Assembly: GCA_025175895.1 (NCBI GenBank)
Contig: JAKLTH010000283.1
Coordinates: 3,224,001 to 3,288,000, forward strand
DNA length: 64,000 nucleotides
Reading direction: 5' to 3'
Origin: Wurfbainia villosa
Taxonomy: Eukaryota > Streptophyta > Magnoliopsida > Zingiberales > Zingiberaceae
Below the pieces are notes generated by a model. It was not told where the DNA came from, searched no databases, and saw only the letters and a list, made by a program, of their open reading frames with translations. The translations under genes were made by a program, and so were the position numbers. This document shows positions 9,701-20,699 of this stretch, piece by piece. The stretch's first letter is position 1, and each line of letters begins with the position of its first letter.

Positions 9701-12700
9701 TCTTCTTGTATACCCATTTGCATCCTATAACCTTCCTTCCTTCAGGAAGTTCCGCTACGTCCCATGTTTGATTCTTATGCAAAAACTCTCTCGTCTCTGC
9801 CATATCACCCATCCACTTGTACCTTTCAGAGCTATGAACTACTTCCTGAAAAGTAGGATCTTCGCTAGTAGTGATAAGTGCATAAGAAATCAAATCTTCA
9901 AAACCATATCTGATAGGTGGTTTCATGGTACACCTGGGCTTGTCTGTAGCTATAGTCTGATGCTCCATGTGCCTCAAGCTATCATCCTCAATCCCATGAG
10001 TTTCTAGCTCCACTTGCACAACATCTTTGTTTCTCCTGCTATCCGATGGTGTTTGTTTCTCATCTCCTTGAGTGTGCAACAACATAATCTTCTCATCAAA
10101 CACTATATTTGATTGATCACCACCTTGGTTTCCTTAGGATCCCAAAGCTTGAAGCTTTCAATCCTTTTTGATATCCCAGAAAAATATATTGAACAGATTT
10201 TGCATCAAGCTTTGACCTGTCTTCACTAGAAACATGTGCATAGGCTGGACATTCAAAAACTCTCAGACTAGAGTAATCAACCGAGTTGCTTGTCCATACC
10301 TCCTCTGATACTCTCCATCTAGTGTTGCTCTTGGTGATCAAAAAACACGCCATGTTTACTGCCTTTGCCCAGAAGTTCTTTGTAAGTCCAACATTCAATC
10401 TAAGACATCGAGTTTTCTCGATTAGAGACCTATTCATCCTTTCCGCGACACCGTTTTGCTGTGGTGTCCTGTGTACTGTGTAATATCTCTTGATAACACA
10501 CTGCTCACAAAATTTATGGAAATGTGAATCTGTGTATTCAGTGTCATTGTCAGATCTAAGACACTTTAATTTTCTCCTGGTTTGATTTTCTACTTAAGCT
10601 TTCCACAATTTGAACTTGGTGGAAATTTTTGACTTATGTCGCATGAAATACACCCAGACTTTCCGTGAGTAATTATCGATGAAACTCACAAAATATGTAT
10701 GCCCTCCACGTTATGCTACACTGGCTGGACCCCAGAGATCTGTATAAACATAATCCAGAATCCTTTCTGTCTTGTGTGTGGTTGTCTTGAATTTCACTCT
10801 GCTTTATTTCCCAAGAACATAAAATTTGTAGAAATCGAGTTTGCATATCTTGATACCCTTCAACAAATTCCTTTTATGAAGCTCCAGCATCCCATGCTCA
10901 CCCATATGACCCAGCCACATATGCCACAATATTGTATCATCGGATTCGATTCTCTGAGCAACTCCACCTCTGAGTTATCCCTAGCAACTTATAAATGTTC
11001 CCTGCTAGTTTATGTCCTTTCATTACCATCAAAGCACCTTTGCTAACTTTCATGGTTTCATTCACATATTACTGCTCCTTTCACATTCCTGGTTACTTTT
11101 CACCATAAGTCTTTCACCTTGTAAAGTCTCATTGCTGACTTTCTTCTGCTGATGAAAACCCAAAAGAGCACTTGTGACCTCCTCTAGATTTAGAGATTCC
11201 TTTTCCCATATTAGAATTGTAATCAAATTCTCGTACGTCGGAGATGAAGGTAGAGAGTTCAACAATATTAGCTCTTTATCTTCATCATCGATCTTCACAT
11301 CAATTCGCTTCAAATCACTAACAATCTGATTGAAAACATTGATGTGCTGAGCCAGATCGGTGCCCTCGGTCATCTTAAGCCCAAAATATTTTTGCTTAAG
11401 ATAAAGCTTGTTCGTCAACGATTTAGACATATATCGGGGTTCTAGTTTCTGCTAAATTGCCACCGGTGATTCCTCATCCATGACGTGATACATCACATCA
11501 TCAGATTAGACAAGCACGATTATTTGCCACCGCCCTTGCTTGCAATTCCTCTCAGTTCGTCTTCTCCATGCTCTTCGGCTTCTTTTCTCCAAGCGCCTTC
11601 ACCATGCCTTATTGCATTAGTATATTCTTAATCCTCCTCTGCCACAATCCAAAATTTCGAGTTCCATCAAATTTCACCATGTTGAATTTTGCAGAAGAGA
11701 TCCCGCCATGATGAACCATGGCTCTGATACCATTTGTTGAGATCGACGAGACGCGAGGCGAAGAATGTCGAAGAGAAAGCATCGAACAAGAGAGAAGAAC
11801 AACAATCGGAATTTAACGTCGTTGGGCTAAGGATGCCTACTCCTGACGACTAAGGGAAATTAATTAGACTCACATAGTTTAGGGTTACAAGCATCCTATA
11901 TATACATCACTAGCCAAATACGGTATTTTAGACCCAAGAATACCCTAAAAACTCAATTTTCCCGAACTCCCTGCCGCCTTCAGGACGCAACACGGCCTGA
12001 CCATGTCTCTTAGCGCGATGGGTCGCCAGCGGCGTGTGCTTCCTCCGGTCGTAGCATGGGCGGTCGTGCCTCTGGCATGGCGTGTCATGAGCATGCACTT
12101 TTCTTCCAACACGTAGCCGCGAATCGGCCGTGCCTCTGGTATGGCCATGTTGCGGTCGTCGCTTCCCAGTGTGGCATGGTCCGACCGTGTCATGACCGTC
12201 GCTTCCCTAGAGCATGGCATGGCTGGCCGTATCTCTGGCACGGCCGTGTCGTATACGTACCATGTCTTTACCTCCATATGACCCATCTTCAACAACATCA
12301 ATTATACGAGCACATCTACATGAAAAAACTTGCTGAAGCAATATTACTGTTGAATTTGATCTGGGTTTACAGTGAGAACAGAGGCTTTTGTAGCAGCATA
12401 TCATAACAATTCTTTTGCTGAAAAGTATTAGGTGCATTTTCCGAGCACTGGCATACAAAATGTAGATGGATTCATGCCAAATGGTGAAAAGAGAAAATTC
12501 AATGCATGAGTTCCTTGGATAATTTTTGGCGATGCCAATAATAGTCGACTGCATTTCTCAACTTGAAAGGCACAGTACTGGGCATCTTTCTTTCAGTTAT
12601 TTTTATTTAAAGTGTGATTAGGTTGTATTTTGCTGGAGAAACATCAGAATTATCTCCGTAACAAATTTTTGTGCAAACCATAACATACATCGCATAAACC

Positions 12701-15700
12701 AACCGCACGGACATACGGAATGCTCGATACAAAGATGAATCATCATTTGTCTTCGGGCACTGTGTAATGGATAATTTGAAGTGTTGCGCCAGAGGTGTAC
12801 TCACAGATTTTGCATTACTCATGTTGAATCTGTCCAACACCTTCTCAATGTAACTGCGCCGAGATAACCATAATCTTCTAGAGTTTCTGTCTCTATGTAT
12901 CTTCATCCCAAGAATCTTCTTGGCCGCACCCAAATCTTGTGTCAAACTCCTTGCTCAGTAGCTTCTTCAATTTGTTGACTTTAGTCACACTCCTCGGAAT
13001 TAACATATCATCCACATAAAGTAACAAGAAAATAAGTGAATCATCATCAAAGCTCTTCACATATATACAACAATCATACTCACACCTCGTGTATCCATTT
13101 TGTATCATGTATGAATCAAAACGCTTGTACCATTGTCTTAGAGATTGCTTCAATCCATAAAGTGACTTCTTCAATCTACAGACTAAATGCTCCTATTCGG
13201 GTTGACTAAAACTTTCTGGTTGTAACATATAAATCTGCTCTTCCAAGTTGCCATGAAGAAACACGGTCTTCACATCCAGTTGCTCCAACTGCAAATCATG
13301 ATGAGACACTAAATCTAACACCGCTCTGATAGATGCATGTCTGACCATCGAAGAAAATATTTCATCATAGCCAATCCCCTTTCTCTGTGAGTAACCCTTT
13401 GCTACTAGTCGAGCCTTGAACTTTCCTTCTACACCTTCTGAAATTGCTTCTTTCTTCTTGTATACCCATTTGCATCCTATAACCTTCCTTCCTTCGAAGT
13501 TCCCACGTCCATGTTTGATTCTTATGCAAAAACTCTCTCGTCTCTGCCATATCACCCATCCACTTGTACCTTTCAGAGCTATGAACTACTTCCTGAAAAG
13601 TAGGATCTTCGCTAGTAGTGATAAGTGCATAAGAAATCAAATCTTCAAAACCATATCTGATAGGTGGTTTCATGGTACACCTGGGCTTGTCTGTAGCTAT
13701 AGTCTGATGCTCCATGTGCCTCAAGCTATCATCCTCAATCCCATGAGTTTCTAGCTCCACTTGCACAACATCTTTGTTTCTCCTGCTATCCGATGGTGTT
13801 TGTTTCTCATCTCCTTGAGTGTGCAACAACATAATCTTCTCATCAAACACTATATTTGATTGATCACCACCTTGGTTTCCTTAGGATCCCAAAGCTTGAA
13901 GCTTTCAATCCTTTTTGATATCCCAGAAAAATATATTGAACAGATTTTGCATCAAGCTTTGACCTGTCTTCACTAGAAACATGTGCATAGGCTGGACATT
14001 CAAAAACTCTCAGACTAGAGTAATCAACCGAGTTGCTTGTCCATACCTCCTCTGATACTCTCCATCTAGTGTTGCTCTTGGTGATCAAAAAACACGCCAT
14101 GTTTACTGCCTTTGCCCAGAAGTTCTTTGTAAGTCCAACATTCAATCTAAGACATCGAGTTTTCTCGATTAGAGACCTATTCATCCTTTCCGCGACACCG
14201 TTTTGCTGTGGTGTCCTGTGTACTGTGTAATATCTCTTGATAACACACTGCTCACAAAATTTATGGAAATGTGAATCTGTGTATTCAGTGTCATTGTCAG
14301 ATCTAAGACACTTTAATTTTCTCCTGGTTTGATTTTCTACTTAAGCTTTCCACAATTTGAACTTGGTGGAAATTTTTGACTTATGTCGCATGAAATACAC
14401 CCAGACTTTCCGTGAGTAATTATCGATGAAACTCACAAAATATGTATGCCCTCCACGTTATGCTACACTGGCTGGACCCCAGAGATCTGTATAAACATAA
14501 TCCAGAATCCTTTCTGTCTTGTGTGTGGTTGTCTTGAATTTCACTCTGCTTTATTTCCCAAGAACATAAAATTTGTAGAAATCGAGTTTGCATATCTTGA
14601 TACCCTTCAACAAATTCCTTTTATGAAGCTCCAGCATCCCATGCTCACCCATATGACCCAGCCACATATGCCACAATATTGTATCATCGGATTCTGATTC
14701 TACAGTAGCAACTCCACCTACAACCGTTATCCCTAGCAACTTATAAATGTTCCCTGCTAGTTTATGTCCTTTCATTACCATCAAAGCACCTTTGCTAACT
14801 TTCATGGTTTCATTCACATATTACTGCTCCTTTCACATTCCTGGTTACTTTTCACCATAAGTCTTTCACCTTGTAAAGTCTCATTGCTGACTTTCTTCTG
14901 CTGATGAAAACCCAAAAGAGCACTTGTGACCTCCTCTAGATTTAGAGATTCCTTTTCCCATATTAGAATTGTAATCAAATTCTCGTACGTCGGAGATGAA
15001 GGTAGAGAGTTCAACAATATTAGCTCTTTATCTTCATCATCGATCTTCACATCAATTCGCTTCAAATCACTAACAATCTGATTGAAAACATTGATGTGCT
15101 GAGCCAGATCGGTGCCCTCGGTCATCTTAAGCCCAAAATATTTTTGCTTAAGATAAAGCTTGTTCGTCAACGATTTAGACATATATCGGGGTTCTAGTTT
15201 CTGCTAAATTGCCACCGGTGATTCCTCATCCATGACGTGATACATCACATCATCCGTTAGACAAAGCCTGATTGTTGCCACCGCCCTTGCTTGTAATTCC
15301 TCTCAGTTCGTCTTCTCCATGCTCTTCGGCTTCTTTTCTCCAAGCGCCTTCACCATGCCTTATTGCATTAGTATATTCTTAATCCTCCTCTGCCACAATC
15401 CAAAATTTCGAGTTCCATCAAATTTCACCATGTTGAATTTTGCAGAAGAGATCCCGCCATGATGAACCATGGCTCTGATACCATTTGTTGAGATCGACAG
15501 GCAACGAGAGCGAAGAATGTCGAAGAGAGAAAGCATCAAACAAGAGAGAAGAACAACAATCGGAATTTAACGTCGTTGGGCTAAGGATGCCTACTCCACA
15601 AACGACTAAGGGAAATTAATTAGACTCACATAGTTTAGGGTTACAAGCATCCTATATATACATCACTAGCCAAATACGGTATTTTAGACCCAAGAATACC

Positions 15701-17917
15701 CTAAAAACTCAATTTTCCCGAACTCCCTGCCGCCTTCAGGACGCAACACGGCCTGACCATGTCTCTTGGCACGGTCGTGTCGCGGCCGTGTGCTTCCTCC
15801 AGTGCGTAGCATGGGCCGGTCGTGCCTCCTGGCATGGCCGTGTCATGGGCATGCACTTTTCTTCCAACACGTAGCACGAATCGACCGTGCCTCCTGGTAT
15901 GGCCATGTTGCGGTCGTGCGCTTCCCCCAGAGTGTGGCATGGTCCGACCGTGTCATGACCGTGCGCTTCCCCTAGAGCATGGCATGGCCTGGCCGTATCT
16001 CCTGGCACGACCGTGTCATGTCTGTGCCATGTCTTTACCTCCATATGACCCATCTTCAACAACATCAATTATACCGAGCACATCTACATGAAAAAACTTG
16101 CTGAAGCAATATTACTGTTGAATTTGATCTGGGTTTACAGTGAGAACAGAGGCTTTTGTAGCAGCATATCATAACAATTCTTTTGCTGAAAAGTATTAGG
16201 TGCATTTTCCGAGCACTGGCATACAAAATGTAGATGGATTCATGCCAAATGGTGAAAAGAGAAAATTCAATGCATGAGTTCCTTGGATAATTTTTGGCGA
16301 TGCCAATAATAGTCGACTGCATTTCTCAACTTGAAAGGCACAGTACTGGGCATCTTTCTTTCAGTTATTTTTATTTAAAGTGTGATTAGGTTGTATTTTG
16401 CTGGAGAAACATCAGAATTATCTCCGTAACAAATTTTCTACGGTAGCCTATTTTTTCCTAATTTTTTCAGTCGGTTCTCATCCAGCTCACTTTCTATACA
16501 GGAATGATAAATTTTTTGAAGTTGAGCTCACTGTTAGAGATTATGAACTGGATCAGTTTGGGGTAGTAAACAATGCTGTCTATTCGAGCTATTGTCAGCA
16601 TGGTAAGCCTTTCTCTCGTAAATTTTTGTGTCATATTGTATCTTTCGATACCCTATGCCTGCCCAAGTGCAATTATCTTTCTAAGAGAACAATGAACTGA
16701 CAACCTACCAAAGATTGTCATATTTTCCATTGAGCAAGAATTTTTTTTTTTGCCATTGACCATTATTGTTCACCGCACCAAAAGTTGGAAAATTGAGAAA
16801 ATGTTTTTTATTTTGTGCAATCTCACTAATTGTTATGCTAGTCGTATTTGCCATGCAGTTTCTCTATGTATTGCTTGAATGGAAATAAGCAATAATGTTA
16901 CAATTTTGAAAAACAGTTTTCTAAACTGATCGCCAATATTCATTCGATGTTTAATTTCATTCCTCTCGAACAAAGTCTATGTTTCCTTTTGTTGTGGTTT
17001 GTACCATTGAGTCAATTTGGAATAACAGCTGGACATCGATAGGTAGTGACCTACAACTTTATTTTTACTGAAAAATGTTTCCAAGACTACGAGGAAGATG
17101 ATCATATTGTCCTTGTCCTATTTACAGTAAATCCATTTTGCTATCCCATGTTTTTTTTTACGAGTGGCGGTTGATAACTAATATACATTCTGCCGACACA
17201 AAGTGGAAGTGTCGATATCCTACATCGTATGTTTTAAAAGATAATAACTACATGTTAGACCTTTAGAGATTTTCTTGTTCCCAACTCTTCTTCCATTGGT
17301 CTGACAAGTTTTTGTTTTCTTGAATGACCAGGGCGCCATGAATTACTCGAGACTGTCGGAATTAGTCCAGATGCAGTCGCTCGCACCGGAAACTCACTCG
17401 CTCTTTCTGAGCTGCATCTCAAGTACATTTCTCCGCTACGAGTATGTTTCTTGCTTTCGCTCTATCAAAGGGCTATTCATCAAGTGTTTCTGAAACTTAT
17501 CCATGAGAAGCATCAGTAGAAGAACTTTCATATCTCTAGTGCCTTTCTTACCCATTCTTTTGACAATGCATTATCATTATCGCTATCGAACATCATTTCT
17601 TGTATTAACAGAGTCGAGAAAGATTTGTCGTGAGGGTGAGACTTGCCGGTATCTCAGCAGCTCGAATTTATGTCGAACACTTCATCTATAAGCTTCCGGA
17701 TATGGAGGTAAGTGACAAATACAAAGTTTCTATGTCTCACCACAATGTGCCAAAATTCAAAATATTCGGCGCCACATATATTTCTTTTCAGCCTATTCTG
17801 GAAGCTTCTGCAACTGTTGTTTGTCTCAATGAAAAGTATCGCCCTACTCGTGTGTCGAGTGAGTTGTCTTCGAAACTACTACAGTTTTTCTCCAAAGTGG
17901 ATTCAGCGTCTAACTAG
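6750..17917 (+). CDS. ATL: Acyl-ACP thioesterase of the ATL/ALT type, copy 1 (five exons, plastid)
   Basis: Exons 6750-7003, 16502-16602, 17332-17441, 17612-17707 and 17792-17917 join in frame to 228 residues. Residues 1-84 (MPLLHAQGLLVPNAGV...) are Arg/Ser/Ala-rich with few acids, as expected of a chloroplast transit peptide. Exon 2 starts the single hotdog domain with DYELDQFGVVNNAVY; Asp102 in ELDQFG is the presumed catalytic acid of this 4-hydroxybenzoyl-CoA-thioesterase-like family. Then come RHELLETVG, the helix segment RTGNSLALSELHLKYISPLR, VRVRLAGISAARIYVE and NEKYRPTRV. Known family members hydrolyse acyl- and beta-ketoacyl-ACPs in plastids to free fatty acids or methylketone precursors. 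All five exons are open. The intron between exons 1 and 2 is about 9.5 kb because of a Copia insertion and its apparent duplication, so expression may be reduced. Confidence 0.9.
7622..8209 (-). mobile_element. Copia LTR A (3' LTR of the minus-strand element)
   Basis: Starts TGTTGGGATC and ends CATCTTTAACA (TG...CA). It is preceded by ACATC at 7617-7621, which recurs at 16062-16066 and is a 5-bp target-site duplication. The adjacent internal sequence on the minus strand is purine-rich just before TGTTAAAG, as a polypurine tract should be. The GC-rich half (about 7880-8170) is a diverged tandem repeat of about four units near 68 bp. By eye about 19 of the first 190 positions differ from LTR C, so the insertion is not young. 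Confidence 0.9.
8366..8656 (-). pseudogene. Copia RNase H fragment
   Basis: Contains AKEALWVTGLVRKLG, LYYDSQSVIHLANNQVYHAR and TKHIDVKFHKIRE, the conserved end of Copia polyproteins. The AEYMA-like start is degenerate. A stop separates it from the reverse transcriptase, so it is not an expressed host gene. Confidence 0.9.
8774..10103 (-). pseudogene. Copia reverse transcriptase, first copy, broken frames
   Basis: Three open pieces. 9441-10103 has GCKWVYKKKEA, FKARLVAKGYSQRKGIGY and LEQLDVKTVFLHGNLEEQIY (usual HGDL has become HGNL). 9138-9422 has KKSLYGLKQSLRQWYKRFD and the catalytic LLYVDDMLIAA box. 8774-9190 has KKILGMKIHRDR, SRRSYIEKVLDRFNM and the RAVGCLMYVMVCTRSD region. A stop at the 9422/9441 gap and a frameshift near 9140-9190 inactivate it. 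Confidence 0.93.
10117..10490 (-). pseudogene. Copia integrase C-terminal part, first copy
   Basis: Includes the TPQQNGVAERMNRSLIEKTR segment that carries the catalytic Glu of the DDE core, and LDAKSVQYIFLGYQKGLK of the C-terminal domain. Upstream DDE residues lie in out-of-frame sequence between 10490 and 10700. Confidence 0.88.
11062..11430 (-). pseudogene. Copia gag (UBN2-type), first copy
   Basis: Shows LTNKLYLKQKYFGLKM, DLAQHINVFNQIVSDL and LLNSLPSSPTYENLI, typical of the capsid-like UBN2 gag domain. It stops without a CCHC zinc knuckle. The same frame with the same sequence is found at 14814-15182. Confidence 0.9.
11735..12294 (-). mobile_element. Copia LTR B (internal LTR, error-rich copy of LTR C)
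   Basis: Starts TGTTGAGATC and ends CTTCAACA, followed by ACATC (12295-12299) exactly as at LTR C. It corresponds base for base to LTR C (15486-16061) except for many small indels. For example the three CCTCCTGG-type words read CTCTGG here, and GTGCGCTTCC reads GTCGCTTCC twice. Confidence 0.88.
12295..12671 (+). repeat. Copy of ATL-1 intron flank trapped between Copia copies
   Basis: Matches 16062-16435 almost perfectly, then switches within AAATTTTTGTGCAAACC to Copia reverse-transcriptase sequence. The second copy continues instead into the true intron end (AATTTTCTACGGTAGCC) and ATL-1 exon 2. Confidence 0.9.
12672..15485 (-). mobile_element. Copia internal region, second copy (5'-complete, 3'-truncated)
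   Basis: Direct repeat of about 8920-11734, offset about 3.75 kb. It has gag at 14814-15182, GAG-pre-integrase at 14551-14817 (WHMWLGHMGEHGMLELHKRN, open here but frameshifted in the first copy), integrase at 13864-14230, and reverse transcriptase at 12607-13850 in broken frames. RNase H is absent. A primer binding site lies at about 15472-15484. Several small deletions in 12.67-13.55 kb (for example near 12999 and 13494) break frames that are open in the first copy. Confidence 0.9.
15486..16061 (-). mobile_element. Copia LTR C (5' LTR of the minus-strand element)
   Basis: TGTTGAGATC...CTTCAACA, with ACATC at 16062-16066 pairing with 7617-7621 as the target-site duplication. Next to its start lies the Met-tRNA primer site. 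It carries the same GC-rich tandem subrepeats as LTR A. Together LTR A and LTR C delimit the original insertion in ATL-1 intron 1. Confidence 0.9.
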
Positions 17918-18099
17918 CACCGAAATGGATGGAGGAGCTCCATAACATATCTTAAATTGAGTTTATTGGCGATTATATTTGTGTTTAGGTTGCTATGATC
18001 TATAGCATTTTTTTTTGGATAAGTGAAGATATAGATATCATAATTTAAAGAGTACACAATAGTCAGATAGTAGATGCAATTCATGTCTGATAAAGTATC

Positions 18100-18450
18100 A
18101 AATCCAAATACTACAATGCAAGATGTCTCACTTTTGTCAAATTGTCCACCTCTAAAGAACCATTTATAGACTCGAAGTGTTTGTCGATAACTAGTGATCT
18201 TTTGTCTCATGAGGAGCCGGTCTCGGATCCTCTTTCATAAGTTCGCAATAGTCCAATGTTTGAAAACTAGATGTTCTTGCGTTTTCAACACTTGCTTACA
18301 CAAAGTACATTGTCGGTCCATCAAATAATTTTATCTGTCTCTAGTGAGAAGATGTCTTTGCATCAACATCCATAACGTAACTGAATGTTTGATTAGATGT
18401 AAAGCTTCCACATTGTCTTCGCTTAGGCTTCCCAATCTTGGACCCTCCTC
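18100..18450 (-). pseudogene. LINE remnant with reverse-transcriptase zinc-binding (zf-RVT) region
   Basis: Reading the minus strand across stops gives LWMLMQRHLLTRDR, CTLCKQVLKTQEHL and FKHW, the usual C-terminal zf-RVT motif of plant L1-like elements. Frames are broken. The paralogous position near 28740-28845 retains the end of the same remnant. Confidence 0.65.
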
Positions 18451-19575
18451 CATACCTCCGCGATAGGTGGATATCTATAGCGAGTTGCTTTGTGAATTTG
18501 AAGCTTTGCCTCACATTGTGATATTTGACAATGTGATAGAGATTTCAGGATAACACATGTTTGTTAGTTCCTTTTGCACCTTACAGTTAACTCACAAGAA
18601 AGGGAAATAAAACTTTCCTGCGAGTAGATGCGTTGTATCGGTGGTGTCTTCGCGACCACTTTGTAGAGTCCCTCACTTTTGTACGAATTGCACCGATCGG
18701 AGAGGAAGACTTTTGGTCTATCCAACTACGAGTCGAATTTTCTAAATCCACTCGCAAGTGTTAGAGCTTCATGTGTAGGTAAGGGTGGCAAATTTTGCTC
18801 AATCTAACTTTGAGTCGTTGAAATAAAAAGAATAGTCCAGTATACGAAGTTTTTATCACGCAGAATTCTGAGAAAAAGTCTATTATTTTGCTTTGTAAAA
18901 AATTATTTTTAGAATTCGAATACATATGATCTTTAGATCACAAAATAAACATTTTAAAAAGAATTGGTATGTTATTTGGAGAAAAAAAATGTAAATGTTT
19001 ATTAATTTAATATTCCAAGTTAATCAAACTTACTACGCTATCAAAATAATCTCTATTTTACTCGATTAAAATTGTTCAAATTCAACATTGTACGAGTTAT
19101 GACTCTAATTATTAAAATAGTAATAAAATAAAAATATTTTCAGGATAACAAATATGAGAAAAATACTGTTTTGATTTTTTTTTTAAAATTCATTTTAATA
19201 AAGATAATAATAAAGAGTGTTCATTCGCTTGTCTGTTTAATCCACGCTAACGTTTATGTTCAATCTCTTTTTATATACGAGTTATTATTCAATCTGGACA
19301 ATAACTCATCAACTCTGAAAGTGCTCCCATGACCACGGTGCAATGATAAAATTAGGCGGCATTTCACCTGTTAGCGCGATTTGATTTTTTATTGAAATAT
19401 ATTTTGACTTTGAATTTTGAAAAAATTTAGACAGATTATCCTATCCTGAACTATGTGTGAATCGGAAGTTTATCTTATCATACAGAGTGTATTTTTGACA
19501 TCGGATCTGTCTTACAGAGCTAGCAGAGTATCTCTCGTATAGAGATTACTTAGTACTTCGTCAAAGATCTATAGA
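18450..19575. other. Intergenic sequence shared with 32.2-32.5 kb
   Basis: No gene. About 18.69-19.05 kb matches about 32.20-32.50 kb (for example TCTAAATCCACTCGCAAG and GGCAAATTTTGCTCAATCTAAC). It therefore belongs to the duplicated 3' flank of the ATL block. Confidence 0.65.
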
Positions 19576-20690
19576 GTCGGATCGATACAATAACAACAAC
19601 AAAGTCTTATTCTATTAGATGAGGTCGACTATATTGATCCTTCTACGTCATTGGACTCTATCTTATACTATATCATCCTCTATACTTAAATAAATTTTAT
19701 TTTGTTTTATTATTGCTAACCAAGTCTTTTTTGTCTTTCTCTTCTCGTTTGATATTATATTTGTCATTGTTTCACATCGTCTAACTGGAGCATTTATTGG
19801 TCGTTTAAGTACATATTCGTATCACCTTAAACGTATCTCTCGAAACTTTCCTTCAATAGATGCAACCTTGACTTTCTCTCTAATGCTCGCATTTCTTATT
19901 TTATCCATTCTCGTATGTTCACACATTCACCTTACCATCCTCATCTCTGCAACTCTCATCTTTTGCTCATGTGCACGAGTCATAACCCAACATTTCACAT
20001 TATATAACATAGTAGGTCTAACCGCCGTTTTGTAGGACTTTCATTTTAGTTTTGGAGATACTTTATGATTACATGAGACACCCGATATTTTTCTCTATTT
20101 CAATCATCCTGCTTGTATTTTATGTAAGACATATCTCTCAATTCCTCCATCTTATAAAATGATTCTAAATATTAAAAACTCTCAGTTCTAGACAACTCAT
20201 CATTTCCTATCTTAACATTTGTCTCATTACGTCTAATATTGTTAAACTTAAATTCCATATATTTTATCTTTACTCTACTAATTCTAAAATCTTTCACTTC
20301 TAGTATTTTCCATCAAGATTTTGATTTAACATTTACTCATTCACGTGTTTCATCTACCAAAATAATATCATCTACAAATAACATACACCATGGGACTGTG
20401 TCTTGAATGTGTCCAATGAATTCGTTTATAATTTGTGTAAATAGATAGGGACTTATAGCTGATCTTTGATGCAAACCTTATCTTTATTAGAAATGCTTCG
20501 GTTAATCCGTCTAAAGTCTTCACTTTAGTCATTACTTTATTATACATATCCTTAATTAGTTCAATATATATTACGCCAATACTTCTCTTTTCTAGAATTC
20601 TCTATATAATTTCTCTTGGAATTCTATCATAAATTTTGTCTAAGTCAATGAATACTATGTATAGACCGTGCTTTTGCTTTCGATATTTTT
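19575..20690 (-). mobile_element. RTE-type LINE, 3' fragment
   Basis: Begins at the left with CAATAACAACAACAAAG, the short-repeat tail of the element, and matches the 34.15-37.06 kb copy over more than 1 kb. It ends near 20690 inside the reverse transcriptase region, so it is 5'-truncated. No open frame survives. Confidence 0.8.
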
Positions 20691-20699
20691 TAATTAAAA

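Larger units (their letters stand above)
8210..11734 (-). mobile_element. Copia internal region, first copy (defective)
   Basis: Minus-strand Ty1/copia order: gag at 11062-11430, GAG-pre-integrase remnant near 10700-11050, integrase C-terminal part at about 10117-10490, reverse transcriptase 8774-10103 in broken frames, RNase H at 8366-8656. A primer binding site, TGGTATCAGAGCC on the minus strand (complementary to initiator Met-tRNA), lies at about 11721-11733 next to LTR B. Gag runs straight into the GAG-pre-integrase region, so the CCHC knuckle and protease are missing. The element is non-autonomous as seen. Confidence 0.9.
8920..16435. repeat. Large tandem direct duplication, unit about 3.76 kb
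   Basis: Unit 1 is about 8920-12671 and unit 2 about 12672-16435. Each carries Copia reverse transcriptase to LTR plus about 370 bp of ATL-1 intron. Long stretches are identical. Differences are nearly all small indels between about 10.96 and 13.55 kb, around the junction. This may be an assembly false duplication. Confidence 0.92.
7004..16501. other. ATL-1 intron 1
   Basis: From 7004 to about 7616 it matches ATL-2 intron 1 (26171-26730) closely. The Copia element then starts at 7622. After the last LTR (16062 onward) intron sequence resumes and again matches ATL-2 from about 16165. No other host exon is seen. Open frames at 7120-7377 and 7384-7593 are not conserved as coding. Confidence 0.75.
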
